DNA of 64,000 bases from Bradyrhizobium viridifuturi. GTDB taxonomy: Bacteria; Pseudomonadota; Alphaproteobacteria; Rhizobiales; Xanthobacteraceae. The position numbers and the translations under genes are program-made. The stretch is taken from contig NZ_LGTB01000004.1 in the NCBI RefSeq assembly GCF_001238275.1, positions 232,267 through 296,266 on the forward strand. Direction: 5' to 3'. Shown piece after piece: positions 9,283 to 18,196 of this stretch (positions are counted from its first letter, which is position 1; the number at the start of each line of letters is the position of its first letter). Below the pieces are notes generated by a model. It worked only from the letters and a program-made list of their open reading frames with translations, was not told the origin of the DNA and did no database searches.

Positions 9283-9562
9283 TTTACCCGACGGTACAGG
9301 TCCCAGCAGCGATCGCAGGGGCGCTCTGCAAAAATATCGAAAACAACCCCATGCAAAGGAGCCGTCGGCGGTCGACGTTCGACACGGCCCCCTTGACAAG
9401 TCGGGCAAATCAGCCGTATTTTTCCATTATTCCGAAATCGCGCAACTGACCATGCCACCCTGTAATAGCCAAGCTGCGGGACGTGGCCGATAACCATATG
9501 CTTTCGCAGGGACGACAGCTGTGAAATGCGGCGCTCTGCAATCCGCGACGGAAGAGGGACTG

Positions 9563-9940
9563 CTACCCGAAATCCGCTGTCGTCAGTACGATCGGTTGGC
9601 CGTGCGGGGTGCGGTCGGCGGCGTGATCCCAGGCGTCGCGATAGCGATGCAGGGTCTCATGCGTCGTGACGCCCTTGGCGGCGACGAGGTGTTCCAGCGT
9701 CGCCAGCCAATGCTGGTAGTAGGTTTCGCCGGTGTCGGGATCGCCGGCGGCCTGTGCGCGCTTGATCTGGTCGGCGAGGGCCGCCGCCCATTCGGGCCAG
9801 GTGAAGACACCGCGGTCATGCAGCGTCAACGCCATCGCGAACGCCTGTGCTTCCCAGGGCGCGCGGAACACCGGGCCGTCCTGATCGCGGGGAATGCTGG
9901 ACACGGCGCTGGTCGCGCGCGCGGCGGCGCCGGCATCCAT
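9563..9940 (-). CDS. Nitrile hydratase accessory protein
   Basis: 125 residues from ATG at 9940, which overlaps the beta-subunit stop by one base. It has the features of the small nitrile hydratase activator/beta-N-like family: RDQDGPVFRAPWEAQAFAMAL, FTWPEWAAALADQI, YYQHWLATLE. In cobalt-type enzymes such proteins help insert cobalt and mature the alpha subunit. It is the last gene of an alpha-beta-accessory operon. A frame starting at 10012 would give 24 extra residues that do not fit the family. Confidence 0.85.
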   Translation of the reverse strand: MDAGAAARATSAVSSIPRDQDGPVFRAPWEAQAFAMALTLHDRGVFTWPEWAAALADQIKRAQAAGDPDTGETYYQHWLATLEHLVAAKGVTTHETLHRYRDAWDHAADRTPHGQPIVLTTADFG

Positions 9941-10599
9941 CAGATGGCCTCCAGATAAGGCTCGAACGCGTCGATCGAGACCTTGATGGTCGGATCGGAG
10001 TCCGGTCCCCACAGCTCACGTCCGTCGAACACGACGGTGTACAGCCATTGCGGATGCTCGCCGGCATCGTTGGCAGCCGTATCGGGAAAGACGTGACAGC
10101 CGTGATCGCGCTCGACCACGCCGACATGACCGCGCACGTAGCGCGGCAGCCGCGTGTGCGTAGCGGGATGGATGTTCTTCGCCCGCACCCGATCGCCGGC
10201 CTTGAATTTCGCAGCCGCAGGTGCCGTGCGGCCGAACTTGCCGCGCACCATGATGCGCTCGACATCGGCCATGGAGAATTTGCCGTGCTTGAGCGATTTC
10301 GGCAGCGCGACGGAATGTCCGGATGCGACGTCGTCTTTGGAGATATAGCCCTTGTCGAGCAGCAGGGCTTCCAGGCCAAGGAACCATTTTTTGTAATACG
10401 AGCTCGACAGATAGACCTGCGGGGGCAGGGTCTCGCGATAGAAGCGCGAGGCGTCGATGTTGAAGGCGCCCGCCGCGCCCATCGCACGGACCATGGCGAG
10501 TACGCGCGATTCCCATTCCTCATGGAACATCGGCTCATTCAGCTCGGGCTCGACCTTGCCGAACCCGTCCATGCCGCCCATGTCGTGGACGCCGTTCAT
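9940..10599 (-). CDS. nthB: Nitrile hydratase subunit beta
   Basis: 219 residues, normal length. Family start [14 protein letters not shown], the central segment [18 protein letters not shown], and the SH3-like C-terminal barrel beginning [26 protein letters not shown]. It overlaps the alpha subunit by 4 bp (ATGA) and the accessory gene by 1 bp, so the three are translationally coupled. With alpha it hydrates nitriles to amides in the cytoplasm. Confidence 0.95.
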   Translation of the reverse strand: MNGVHDMGGMDGFGKVEPELNEPMFHEEWESRVLAMVRAMGAAGAFNIDASRFYRETLPPQVYLSSSYYKKWFLGLEALLLDKGYISKDDVASGHSVALPKSLKHGKFSMADVERIMVRGKFGRTAPAAAKFKAGDRVRAKNIHPATHTRLPRYVRGHVGVVERDHGCHVFPDTAANDAGEHPQWLYTVVFDGRELWGPDSDPTIKVSIDAFEPYLEAI

Positions 10600-11225
10600 G
10601 ACGGCGCTCCGGGCGTCTTCGGGAATCCGGTGCCGATCATGGAATCGCGCGTCACGAGCTCGGCGAGCTGCTCCTCACTCCAGCCCTCGGTGCCTGCGGG
10701 CCGCATCGGCAGCACCAGAAAGCGCGTCTCAGCCGTGGAGTCCCAGACCCGGATTTCGGTTTCCTTCGGCAGGCTGACGCCGAAATCGGCGAGCACGCCG
10801 CGCGGATCCTTGACCGCGCGCGAACGGTACGGCGAGGCCTTGTACCAGACCGGCGGCAGCCCGAGCATTTCCCAGGGGTAACAGGAGCACAAAGTGCAGA
10901 CGACCATGTTGTGGCGGCCGGGCGTGTTCTCGATCGCGACCAGATGGTCGCCGACGCGGCTGACATGGCCGAGGGTGCCGACCGCCTTGCTGGCATCCTC
11001 GAGCAGGGCCTTCTTGAAGGCGGGATCGGTCCATGCCTTGGCGACGACGCGGGCACCGTTATGCGGGCCGATCTTGGTCTCATAGGCCTGCACGATGGCG
11101 TCGAGCGCGGCGGCCTCGACATAGCCCTTCTCGGTCAGGATCGATTCCAGCGCGCGGACGCGCAGTTCGGTCTCCGACAGTTCGGAATGGTCGTGATCGT
11201 GGTGGTGATGATCATGTTCGCTCAT
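10596..11225 (-). CDS. nthA: Nitrile hydratase subunit alpha, cobalt type
   Basis: 209 residues. The metal-binding claw is VCTLCSC, with Cys110, Cys113, Ser114 and Cys115. Thr after the first Cys is the mark of cobalt (non-corrin) rather than iron enzymes, which have Ser. The N-terminus is rich in His and Asp ([12 protein letters not shown]), an extension beyond the catalytic fold that might bind or store metal. First gene of the operon, followed by beta and accessory genes. No transcription regulator is adjacent; the divergent gene is an enoyl-CoA hydratase. Confidence 0.95.
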   Translation of the reverse strand: MSEHDHHHHDHDHSELSETELRVRALESILTEKGYVEAAALDAIVQAYETKIGPHNGARVVAKAWTDPAFKKALLEDASKAVGTLGHVSRVGDHLVAIENTPGRHNMVVCTLCSCYPWEMLGLPPVWYKASPYRSRAVKDPRGVLADFGVSLPKETEIRVWDSTAETRFLVLPMRPAGTEGWSEEQLAELVTRDSMIGTGFPKTPGAPS

Positions 11226-11299
11226 GCCCAGAGAATAGGCGAAACCGCCGTGCTATGTCGAGGCAGGCCGTACACAACAATGCGAGCTGGGAGGTATGC

Positions 11300-12106
11300 G
11301 TGGCTGACTGTGTGACGATAGAAAAAGACCTCGGACCGGAGGGGCGCATCGCGGTGGTGCGGTTCGACCGCGGCGACGGTATCAACGCGCTGTCGCCGGA
11401 GGCGCTGCGGCAGCTGACCGATGCGGCGCGCAGTTTCGAGGACGATGGCGACACCTCGGTGGTGGTGCTGACCGGAGGCGCCAGGGCGTTCAGCGCCGGC
11501 TTCGACCTCAAGGACGCCGAGGGGCGTTCGCGCGCGACCATGGACATGGGCACGCTGCGCCGTCACCTGAAGCTCGGGCCCCGCCTGACGCGCGCCTGGC
11601 AAGAGATGGAGCAGGTCACGATCGGTGCGATCGAGGGCTTCTGTGTCGGCGGCGGCGTGGCGCTCGCCGTCGCGCTGGATTTCCGCGTCGTGGCGCGCGA
11701 TGCGCATCTACGCGTGCCGGAGATCGCGCTCGGCATGAACATGAGCTGGCAGAGCGTGCCGCGCATGCTGCACCTGATGGGCCCGGCGCGAACCAAGCAG
11801 GCCGTGATCCTCGCCGATGACCGGATCTCGGCCGAGGAAGCCTACGAATGGGGGCTGGTGCAGCAGGTGACCGATCCCGGCAAATCCTTTGAGGCCGCGA
11901 TGGCGCTGGCGGCCAAGGTCGCCGCGCAACCGCCGATTTCGGTTGCGATGACCAAGCTGACGGTCAACCGGCTGGCGCATGCGCTCGACGATCTCGCCAG
12001 CCACATGGATCTCGACCAGTTCGCGCTGGCGAGCCTGACCGACGACCACAAGGAAGGCGTCGCGGCGTTCCTCGGACGGCGCAAGCCGCGCTTCAGGGGG
12101 CGTTGA
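11300..12106 (+). CDS. Enoyl-CoA hydratase/isomerase family protein
   Basis: 268 residues from GTG 11300. GGGAGG at 11289-11294 supports this start; the nearby ATG at 11296 is out of frame and ends at once. Crotonase fold: GGARAFSAGFDLKD (oxyanion and CoA pocket), EGFCVGGGVALAVALDFRV, PEIALGMNMSWQSVPRM. The usual catalytic Glu of the hydratase pair is not obvious at the second site (ALGMNMSW), so isomerase or another crotonase reaction is possible. It is divergent from the nitrile hydratase operon; a link with amide or acid catabolism is only inferred. Confidence 0.85.
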   Translation: MADCVTIEKDLGPEGRIAVVRFDRGDGINALSPEALRQLTDAARSFEDDGDTSVVVLTGGARAFSAGFDLKDAEGRSRATMDMGTLRRHLKLGPRLTRAWQEMEQVTIGAIEGFCVGGGVALAVALDFRVVARDAHLRVPEIALGMNMSWQSVPRMLHLMGPARTKQAVILADDRISAEEAYEWGLVQQVTDPGKSFEAAMALAAKVAAQPPISVAMTKLTVNRLAHALDDLASHMDLDQFALASLTDDHKEGVAAFLGRRKPRFRGR

Positions 12107-12112
12107 CGGGCG

Positions 12113-13359
12113 TCACCGCCGTTTGGCGATGTCGTTGCCGGAGAGGTCGGCCTCCCAGCCGAAAACCGATCGGCCGTCGAGGCTTGGCGACCGCGCGCGC
12201 TCGTTGGCCACGAAGGCCTCGAAGGACGGGCCGGTTGCGGTCAGCTCAAGCCTGCGCGCCTGATCGTCGAGCCGCTTCAGCGCCTGCATCTCCTCGTCGC
12301 GGCCGAGCTTCGCCTGCTGCACCGCCGATTTCAGCACACCAATGGTCTCGTCATAGACCTTGATCGGCACCGGAAACGGATGACGGTCCTTGCCGCCATG
12401 CGCGAGCGAGAAACGCGCCGGATCACGGAAGCGATATGGCGTGCCGTGGACGACTTCGGCGACCATCGCCAGCGACTCGACGGTGCGGGCGCGACGCCGG
12501 GCGTGAGCAGCAATTCCGGGAAGTCCAGCGGCCCGCGCTCTGCGGCGGCGGCGAGGGTGCCGTGCAGGCGTCGGATGAACACGTCGCTCGAGCGCACATC
12601 GTGATGCGCAGGCATGATCAGGTGCAGCAGATCGCCCTGCGCCTCGATCTTCTCGGTCAGCTCGGCATATTCATGCGCGATGCCGTCGGGACCGAGCCCG
12701 GCGAGCAGATCGAGCTGGGCCTGGCGCGAGGCGTCGGCGCGGTGGTCGGTCAGATTGACGATCTCGCCCTGCGATGGGCCATCGATCGCGCTGTGCGGCT
12801 CGTCGACAAAGCTGCGCAGGCCCTCGGAATGCCAGTGATAACGCCGCGCCTGCCGCTTGCTGTCGCTCATGCCCTGCTGGACCACGGTCCATTTGCCGTC
12901 CGCGGTGACGAAGAAGCCATGCAGGTAAAGCTCGAAGCCGTCCTGGACTGCGGCGCTGTCGACCTTGGCGACCAGACGGCTGGCGCGGGTGAGGGCAACG
13001 CCATCAAAGCCGGTCCGCTCGCCCAGCGCTGTCAGCTCGTCCGGCGTCCGCCGCGAATGCCTGCCGCGGCCGCCGCAGACATAGATGCCGAGTTCGTCCT
13101 GAAACGGCGCGAGCCCGCGCTTGAGCGCGCCGATCACGCTCGTGGTGATCCCGGACGAATGCCAGTCCATGCCCATCACGGCGCCGAACGACTGAAACCA
13201 GAACGGATGCGAGAGCCGCTGCAGGAACGCGTCGCGGCCGTAGTGATGGACCACGGCCTGCGTGATGATCGCGCCCAGCGTCGCCATGCGCTCCGCCAGC
13301 CATGGCGGCACGCGTCCACCATGGAGGGGCAGATCGGCGCTGCCGGTTCGTCGGGCCAT
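12113..13359 (-). pseudogene. DUF763 domain protein, frame broken by one missing base
   Basis: ATG at 13359 (GGAG five bases upstream) opens MARRTGSADLPLHGGRVPPW, typical of DUF763. The frame runs through LHGFFVTADGKWTVVQQGM and YHWHSEGLRSFVDEPH, then is lost near 12492. The neighbouring frame goes on from RTVESLAMVAEVVHGTPYR to 12113. One added G (GTCGGCGCC for GTCGCGCC) restores about 415 residues. The biochemical function of DUF763 is not established. The gene ends tail to tail with the enoyl-CoA hydratase, 6 bp apart. A base-call error is more likely than decay. Confidence 0.8.
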
Positions 13360-13470
13360 CGGTCTCCAAAGCCTCGCCAAGGCGTCCTTGAGTCGGGGGG
13401 GCAGACTATCAGGCAAACCGACGCGCCTCTGCGTCAAGTGTTGTCGTGTCGGTCTCGTGGTCCGCGGGCT

Positions 13471-13498
13471 CAAAAGAAAACCCCGCAAAGGCGGGGTC
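13471..13498 (-). terminator. Rho-independent terminator, minus strand
   Basis: On the minus strand, ACCCCGC - CTTT - GCGGGGT is followed by a T-rich run (TTTCTTTT). It lies 112 bp upstream of the DUF763 start, so it must end a transcript that begins further right; no annotated gene there accounts for it. Confidence 0.7.
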
Positions 13499-13985
13499 TC
13501 TCCCAGCTGACGTGCTGGGGATTCAGGGCTTGACGCGCCAGCTGTACCGCCGCAAAAAAGGAACAGCGTCGCCGAGACGGAATATGCTCGCCTCGCGACG
13601 CTGGCCTGATCACTGGGCCCTGAAATCCCCCAGCCACACATACGTCGCCGCTGTGATGAGAAAGTTCAAAATAAAACCCCGCCTTCGCGGGGCGGGGTTT
13701 GATGCTGACCGCCTTGGGGGCTGATAGGTCAGCAAGTGCCGGGATAATGTGCTGATCCGCAGAAGGTTCCTATGCGGGCGCTCGTGGTGGGCTTCGGCGC
13801 GGCGGGGCTTTGCTGTTTTGACCGAGCTTCATCGCCGGTCGAAGCAAGACGGACACCTTGTTCTGGCCCCACAGCGCGGCGGCGCGGCCCCGCCGATTCA
13901 GATTTCCGCAAGGTGCCTAAGCATCCGGCTAGGAACTTTGACTTGCCGGCCAGATTGTCAGGACGAATTGAGCGGAGGAGCTCGC
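13499..13985. other. Gene-poor interval between DUF763 gene and small membrane genes
   Basis: Apart from the two minus-strand terminators at its left side there is no recognised gene. A minus-strand RNA could be encoded at 13499-13665. A short minus-strand frame ending with VWLGDFRAQ at 13610 is open for about 19 codons but has no ribosome site. Nothing is recognised in 13701-13975. Confidence 0.5.
13666..13700 (-). terminator. Rho-independent terminator, minus strand, second copy
   Basis: Perfect 10-bp stem AAACCCCGCC (13674-13683) with GGCGGGGTTT (13691-13700). On the minus strand it is followed by TTTTATTTTG. It resembles the terminator at 13471-13498 and lies 170 bp away from it. Confidence 0.65.
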
Positions 13986-14060
13986 ATGAACCAACTGATC
14001 TATCTGGTGGGACTGATCGTCGTCATTCTCGCGATATTGTCGTTCTTCGGATTGCGGTAG
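13986..14060 (+). CDS. 24-residue single-pass membrane microprotein
   Basis: A strong ribosome site (GGAGGAG, 13975-13981) precedes ATG 13986. The 24 codons encode one hydrophobic helix (LIYLVGLIVVILAILSFFG) with a C-terminal Arg. The gene ends 7 bp before the next membrane protein, suggesting an operon. The strong site and clean helix support translation. Function unknown; it may bind a membrane partner such as the next gene product. Confidence 0.7.
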   Translation: MNQLIYLVGLIVVILAILSFFGLR

Positions 14061-14067
14061 GCGCGTC

Positions 14068-14916
14068 ATGGACAACGAACATGGGCTTGCCGTGTCGGCC
14101 GACCATTCGACCGGCCTTTGGCTGCAATGGAGCCCGGTGTTTGCCGGCGCGTTGGCTGCGTCGGCGTTATCCGTCATCCTGATCGGCTTTGGTGCAGCAG
14201 TCGGGCTAGGCGTGAGTTCAAGCTCGCCGTCATGGCGCGATGCATCGGCCGCGCTCGCCTTGCTGTCCGGGCTGTATTTGATCCTGCAGGCGATGGTGAG
14301 CTTCGGCGTCGGAGGCTACATCGCCGGCCGCGCACAGCGTGTGATCGGTGCGACGCCGTCGGACGTGATCGAAAGCCGCGACGGACTTCATGGTCTGACG
14401 GCTTGGGCGCTTGCCGTCATCGCGAGCGCAGCATTGGTTGCGCTGGTCGCCCTGCCGGCTGCGCGACCTGTCGTGCAGAACCGTTCGTCCGCGACAGCCG
14501 CGGAGCCGCTCCTAAGCGCCGAGCTTGACCACCTGTACCGGTCGCTCCGGCATCCGGCCAATATCGATATCGGCTATGAGCGCGCGGAAGCAGGGCGCAT
14601 CCTGTTGACCAGTTCCGGCCACAGCGGCGTCAGCAATGAGGACCGCAGCTATCTGATTCAGCAAGTTGCAGCGTCGACGGGGCTTGCCGCCACGGAAGCC
14701 GAAAAGCGCGTCGACACCGTGATCGGCGATGCCCGGACTGCAATCGCGCGGTCGCGGCGAAGCGCGGTGATCCTGGCGTTCTCGATTGCGGCAGCTCTGC
14801 TGTTCGGCGCGGTCGCCTCTTGGGCCGCCGCCTGCGCGGGCGGCCGGCATCGCGATGGCGCGAGGCTGCCGGAGTGGATGGGTGGCACGCCGAGGACGGT
14901 CGTGCCGGTGGCGTGA
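14068..14916 (+). CDS. Polytopic membrane protein of unknown function
   Basis: 282 residues. Hydrophobic segments lie at about 24-48, 65-92, 108-130 and 228-252. A soluble loop of about 100 residues sits between the third and fourth (ELDHLYRSLRHPANIDIGYE). The first two segments contain glycine-rich stretches (GFGAAVGLG and FGVGGYIAGRAQ). I do not recognise the family. It follows the microprotein gene by 7 bp. Confidence 0.7.
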   Translation: MDNEHGLAVSADHSTGLWLQWSPVFAGALAASALSVILIGFGAAVGLGVSSSSPSWRDASAALALLSGLYLILQAMVSFGVGGYIAGRAQRVIGATPSDVIESRDGLHGLTAWALAVIASAALVALVALPAARPVVQNRSSATAAEPLLSAELDHLYRSLRHPANIDIGYERAEAGRILLTSSGHSGVSNEDRSYLIQQVAASTGLAATEAEKRVDTVIGDARTAIARSRRSAVILAFSIAAALLFGAVASWAAACAGGRHRDGARLPEWMGGTPRTVVPVA

Positions 14917-14949
14917 TGTAGTGATGAATGTGCTTCACGGGAGACAATG

Positions 14950-15171
14950 ATGGCAGTGCTCTTAGTCATGGACCACACCGGCGATACGAGGCAGCATTTC
15001 GATCCGAACGACAGCGAACAACTGGCTTGGGCAAACGCGCGCTTCAATGAGCTGACGGCGGACGGTTACACCGCGGCCGTGCGAAGATCGTCCGGCGAAG
15101 CGGCGCTGATCCGCACGCTGGATCCGACCGCGGACGAGACCCTGTTCTATCCCAGGCTGGTCGGCGGCTGA
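14950..15171 (+). CDS. Small protein of unknown function
   Basis: 73 residues from ATG 14950 (GGGAG at 14939-14943; an ATG at 14947 is also possible). It begins MAVLLVMDHTGDTR and contains SEQLAWANARFNELTADGYTA. It is soluble, without signal or membrane segment. Its neighbours are membrane proteins, and it ends 4 bp before the next gene. Not recognised. Confidence 0.6.
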   Translation: MAVLLVMDHTGDTRQHFDPNDSEQLAWANARFNELTADGYTAAVRRSSGEAALIRTLDPTADETLFYPRLVGG

Positions 15172-15175
15172 TCTC

Positions 15176-15619
15176 ATGATGGGCCGTCTGCGTGACGTGT
15201 CCTTACTGTCGACGCTTCGGCGCGCCGCCGGCACGTCGTACGCGACCTTGGGTGCGATCCGCGATCGCTGGAATGCCTATGAGAAGATCGAGGCACGCGG
15301 GATCGCGTTGTTGTCCGCGTGGCTCTCTCCGGAGCAGCGGTCGCAATTCGAGAAATACAGGCGTTTCGACGTCGTCGGCTCCGACTCCGGCAAGCGCTAC
15401 CGGATTTGCTACGGGACATCGACCAACGTTTACGAGATGGACGGTCGGGATCGCGTTGTGCTGGGGTGGTGCTTCCGGCCCGTCGGCGCGCTGGTGCCAG
15501 GCGACGTGATGCTCGCGCAGAAGATCGCGTTGGAGACCAACGAGCGCGTGACACTCATGGTGGCGCAACCTTTTCCTAGCTCCCTCCCGCCGCGTGCCGG
15601 CTTCGGCCCAGCCGGCTAG
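15176..15619 (+). CDS. Protein of unknown function
   Basis: 147 residues from ATG 15176; a second ATG follows directly. Mixed alpha/beta composition with SAWLSPEQRSQFEKYRRFDVVG and a core CFRPVGALVPGDVMLAQKIALE. No signal peptide. It may be transcribed with the small protein 4 bp upstream. Not recognised with confidence. Confidence 0.6.
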   Translation: MMGRLRDVSLLSTLRRAAGTSYATLGAIRDRWNAYEKIEARGIALLSAWLSPEQRSQFEKYRRFDVVGSDSGKRYRICYGTSTNVYEMDGRDRVVLGWCFRPVGALVPGDVMLAQKIALETNERVTLMVAQPFPSSLPPRAGFGPAG

Positions 15620-15721
15620 GCATTCGGCCCGCCGGCCAAGCCACCGGGAACGCGATTTTCTCCGGTGCGTTTGGCTTGCTTGCGGCGGCCGCGCCGGTCG
15701 GCTTCGCCAAATGGAGGGCAG

Positions 15722-16540
15722 ATGGTGCTCAATCTCGAAACACTGAAGGCGACACTGGTCCTTTACGGTCTCAATGCCGTCTTTGCGATCCTGCTTCTGG
15801 TTCTCGGATGGTATGCCTCGGGGATCGCGCAGCGCTTCGTATCGCGTGTGCTTACGGCAACGCATCGGGTCGACGCTCTGGTCACGGTGTTCCTGTCGAG
15901 CCTTGCCCGCTATGCAGTGCTCGCGGTGGTCGGTATCGCCGTGCTGCAGCTGTTCGGCATTCAGACGGCAAGCCTTGTTGCGGTGCTCGGCGCGACGTCT
16001 CTGGCCATCGGGCTGGCCTTGCAGGGGACGCTGTCGAACCTCGCCGCCGGCGTGATGCTGCTGTTGTTCAGGCCGTTCCGGATCGGCGATGAGGTCGAGG
16101 TCGCCGGAAAGGCCGGCAAAGTACAGGCTCTGTCGCTGTTCATGACGGAGCTGATTACGGGCGACAACACCCAGATCCTGCTGCCTAACGGTTCGGTGTG
16201 GGGCAGCGCCATCATCAATCACAGCACCTATCCCGGCACCGGTGAGGTGAAGGTATCGTTCCCTGTCCGCGCGGGGCGACCGATCGAGCGCATCGGCGAA
16301 CAGATTCTGACGCAGCTGCGCCAGGATTCCCGGATCGAGCCGCGGCCCGCGCCCGAAGTGCATGTCTCCAAGGTAGTCGACATCTCCGATGCCGTACATC
16401 CCATCGTCGAGCTGACCGTCAGCGCCAAAGCCAAGCCAGCCGACGCCGACGCGGTGAAGCAGCGGCTCATGGACCTCGTCAGCACGATGCTTGCTGACGC
16501 AAGCGCCACACGGCCCGAGCCGTCACGCGCGGCCGGGTAG
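15722..16540 (+). CDS. Small-conductance mechanosensitive channel, MscS family
   Basis: 272 residues from ATG 15722 (GGAGGG nine bases upstream). Three membrane helices are visible. The pore helix TM3 has the Ala/Gly-rich pattern ATSLAIGLALQGTLSNLAAG, followed by LLLFRPFRIGDEVEVAGKAG of the beta domain and LLPNGSVWGSAIINHS. The length matches short E. coli-type MscS. It releases solutes when membrane tension rises after osmotic downshock. It sits in a cluster of envelope proteins. Confidence 0.93.
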   Translation: MVLNLETLKATLVLYGLNAVFAILLLVLGWYASGIAQRFVSRVLTATHRVDALVTVFLSSLARYAVLAVVGIAVLQLFGIQTASLVAVLGATSLAIGLALQGTLSNLAAGVMLLLFRPFRIGDEVEVAGKAGKVQALSLFMTELITGDNTQILLPNGSVWGSAIINHSTYPGTGEVKVSFPVRAGRPIERIGEQILTQLRQDSRIEPRPAPEVHVSKVVDISDAVHPIVELTVSAKAKPADADAVKQRLMDLVSTMLADASATRPEPSRAAG

Positions 16541-16607
16541 GGAACGTCGGTGATCCTGCCGGGTTGTCGGATGCCGATCCGCAATGGATATCGCCACGGA
16601 AAGTCCC

Positions 16608-17111
16608 ATGAGCGCCCATACCCGTTCGTCTTCGCTGAGCCTGATCTTCCGCTCCTATCTTGCAGACCTGCGGCAATGGATCGGGCAGGTGATGACCGGC
16701 TACGCGCTGGCATGCGCCTTCATGCTGGTGGGCGCAGTGTCGCTTCTGGTTGCGATCGGGATAGGCGTTGCGGCCGGCTTCCACGCGCTCGAAGTGCGTT
16801 ACGGCATCTGGATCGCATACGCCGTAGTCGGCGGCGCGTTTCTGTTCCTTGGGCTGGTGGGGCTGGTCGCGGGCCGCGTGCTGCTCGCGCGTCCCGCGCC
16901 GGCCGCGCCGCGCCCGAGCCGGCAGGCCGCGGTGCTCAAGCGAGCCATTGCAGTGCCCGTCGCGGCACGCCTGATCGCGACCTCCCGGTCGGCGGCAGGG
17001 ACGAGCGCCGATACCACCACTCAGGCGCTGGCCGCCGGAGCTGCTCTGCTGTTGGTCGGCTGGTTTGCCGCAACGCGGTTCAGGCGTCGGCCGGACGCGA
17101 TCCAGGAGTAG
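16608..17111 (+). CDS. Membrane protein, phage-holin-family-like
   Basis: 167 residues from ATG 16608 (GGAAAG just upstream; ATG 16584 would add eight codons). Two adjacent membrane helices lie at about 35-60 and 70-95, and a third near the C-terminus (AAGAALLLVGWFAATRF). This layout resembles proteins annotated as phage holin family in Rhizobiales. The role is unknown. It is 2 bp upstream of the YihY-like gene, so they are probably cotranscribed. Confidence 0.65.
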   Translation: MSAHTRSSSLSLIFRSYLADLRQWIGQVMTGYALACAFMLVGAVSLLVAIGIGVAAGFHALEVRYGIWIAYAVVGGAFLFLGLVGLVAGRVLLARPAPAAPRPSRQAAVLKRAIAVPVAARLIATSRSAAGTSADTTTQALAAGAALLLVGWFAATRFRRRPDAIQE

Positions 17112-17113
17112 CG

Positions 17114-18196
17114 ATGGCTCCGCGCTCCAGTTGGTCCGACGACCTGATGCTTGCCGGCGCAACGGCACTGGCGACGCTGGCGATCTATCGACACGTATGC
17201 CGATCCGAGCCGTCGGTCGAACGGGAGCAGGGCGCCGCTCCCGCACTCGCAGAAACGCAGGATCGCGGACGGCTGGCTGAGACGCCGCTGCAGATTCCGG
17301 CCGCCGGCTGGAAGGACGTTCTGCTGCGCACGTATCAGCAGATCGACGAGGACCGGCTGCTGGCGACCGCCGCCGGCGTCGTGTTCTATGGTCTGCTGGC
17401 GATCTTTCCGGCCATCACCGCGCTGGTCTCGAGCTACGGGCTGTTCGCGGATCCGTCGACGATCTCGTCCAATCTGCAGAGTCTCGCGCTGATGCTGCCG
17501 GAAGGCTCGTTCGCCGTCGTCCAGGACCAGGTCGCCCGGGTGCTCGCGAAGGGTAGCTCCACGCTCGGACTGACCTTTGGGATCGGCCTGCTGATCGCAA
17601 TCTGGAGCGCCAATGCCGGCATGAAGGCGGTCTTCGACGCGCTCAATGTCGTGTACGAGGAGGAAAAGCGCGGCTTCATCAAGCTCAATCTGATGTCGCT
17701 CTCGTTCACGATCGCAGCCCTCATCTCGATCATGCTGATGGTCGGGGCAGTGGTCCTCGTTCCGCTTCTGCTGCAGCAGCTTGGCCTCGGGATTGGTGCC
17801 GAACTCATTGTCCGGTTCGGTCGGTGGCCCATCCTGTTGCTCCTGCTGCTGGTCGCGCTTGCGGTGCTCTACCGCTATGGCCCAAGCCGAACCGAGCCGC
17901 GCTGGCAATGGCTGAGCGTCGGCGCCGTCGCGGCAGCTGTGCTGTGGCTGATCGGTTCGTCGCTGCTGTCCTGGTACCTTGCGAACTTCGGCAATTACAG
18001 TGCGACCTACGGCTCGCTGGGCGCCGCCATTGGCTTGATGACCTGGATGTGGATGTCCGCGATCATCGTGCTGTGCGGGGCCGAATTGAATTCGGAGATC
18101 GAGCATCAGACAGCAATCGATTCCACAGCGGGGCGCCGCAAGCCACTCGGGGCACGCGGCGCAAGAATGGCCGATACCGTCGGCAGGGCTTCCTAG
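17114..18196 (+). CDS. YihY/virulence factor BrkB family membrane protein
   Basis: 360 residues from ATG 17114, with AGGAG at 17104-17108. It has an N-terminal membrane segment and a linker (about 20-75). The YihY core follows with DEDRLLATAAGVVFYGLLAIFPA, FGIGLLIAIWSANAGMKAVFDALN and about six helices, ending at WMWMSAIIVLCGAELNSEIEHQ. The N-terminal linker is longer than in the E. coli protein. The family is often called BrkB or putative RNase BN; the latter is a historical misassignment. Function unsettled. Confidence 0.9.
   Translation: MAPRSSWSDDLMLAGATALATLAIYRHVCRSEPSVEREQGAAPALAETQDRGRLAETPLQIPAAGWKDVLLRTYQQIDEDRLLATAAGVVFYGLLAIFPAITALVSSYGLFADPSTISSNLQSLALMLPEGSFAVVQDQVARVLAKGSSTLGLTFGIGLLIAIWSANAGMKAVFDALNVVYEEEKRGFIKLNLMSLSFTIAALISIMLMVGAVVLVPLLLQQLGLGIGAELIVRFGRWPILLLLLLVALAVLYRYGPSRTEPRWQWLSVGAVAAAVLWLIGSSLLSWYLANFGNYSATYGSLGAAIGLMTWMWMSAIIVLCGAELNSEIEHQTAIDSTAGRRKPLGARGARMADTVGRAS

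Noticed and set aside
9847..10881. 344-codon plus-strand frame opposite the nitrile hydratase genes
   Set aside because: No domain; the minus strand holds three coupled, recognisable genes.
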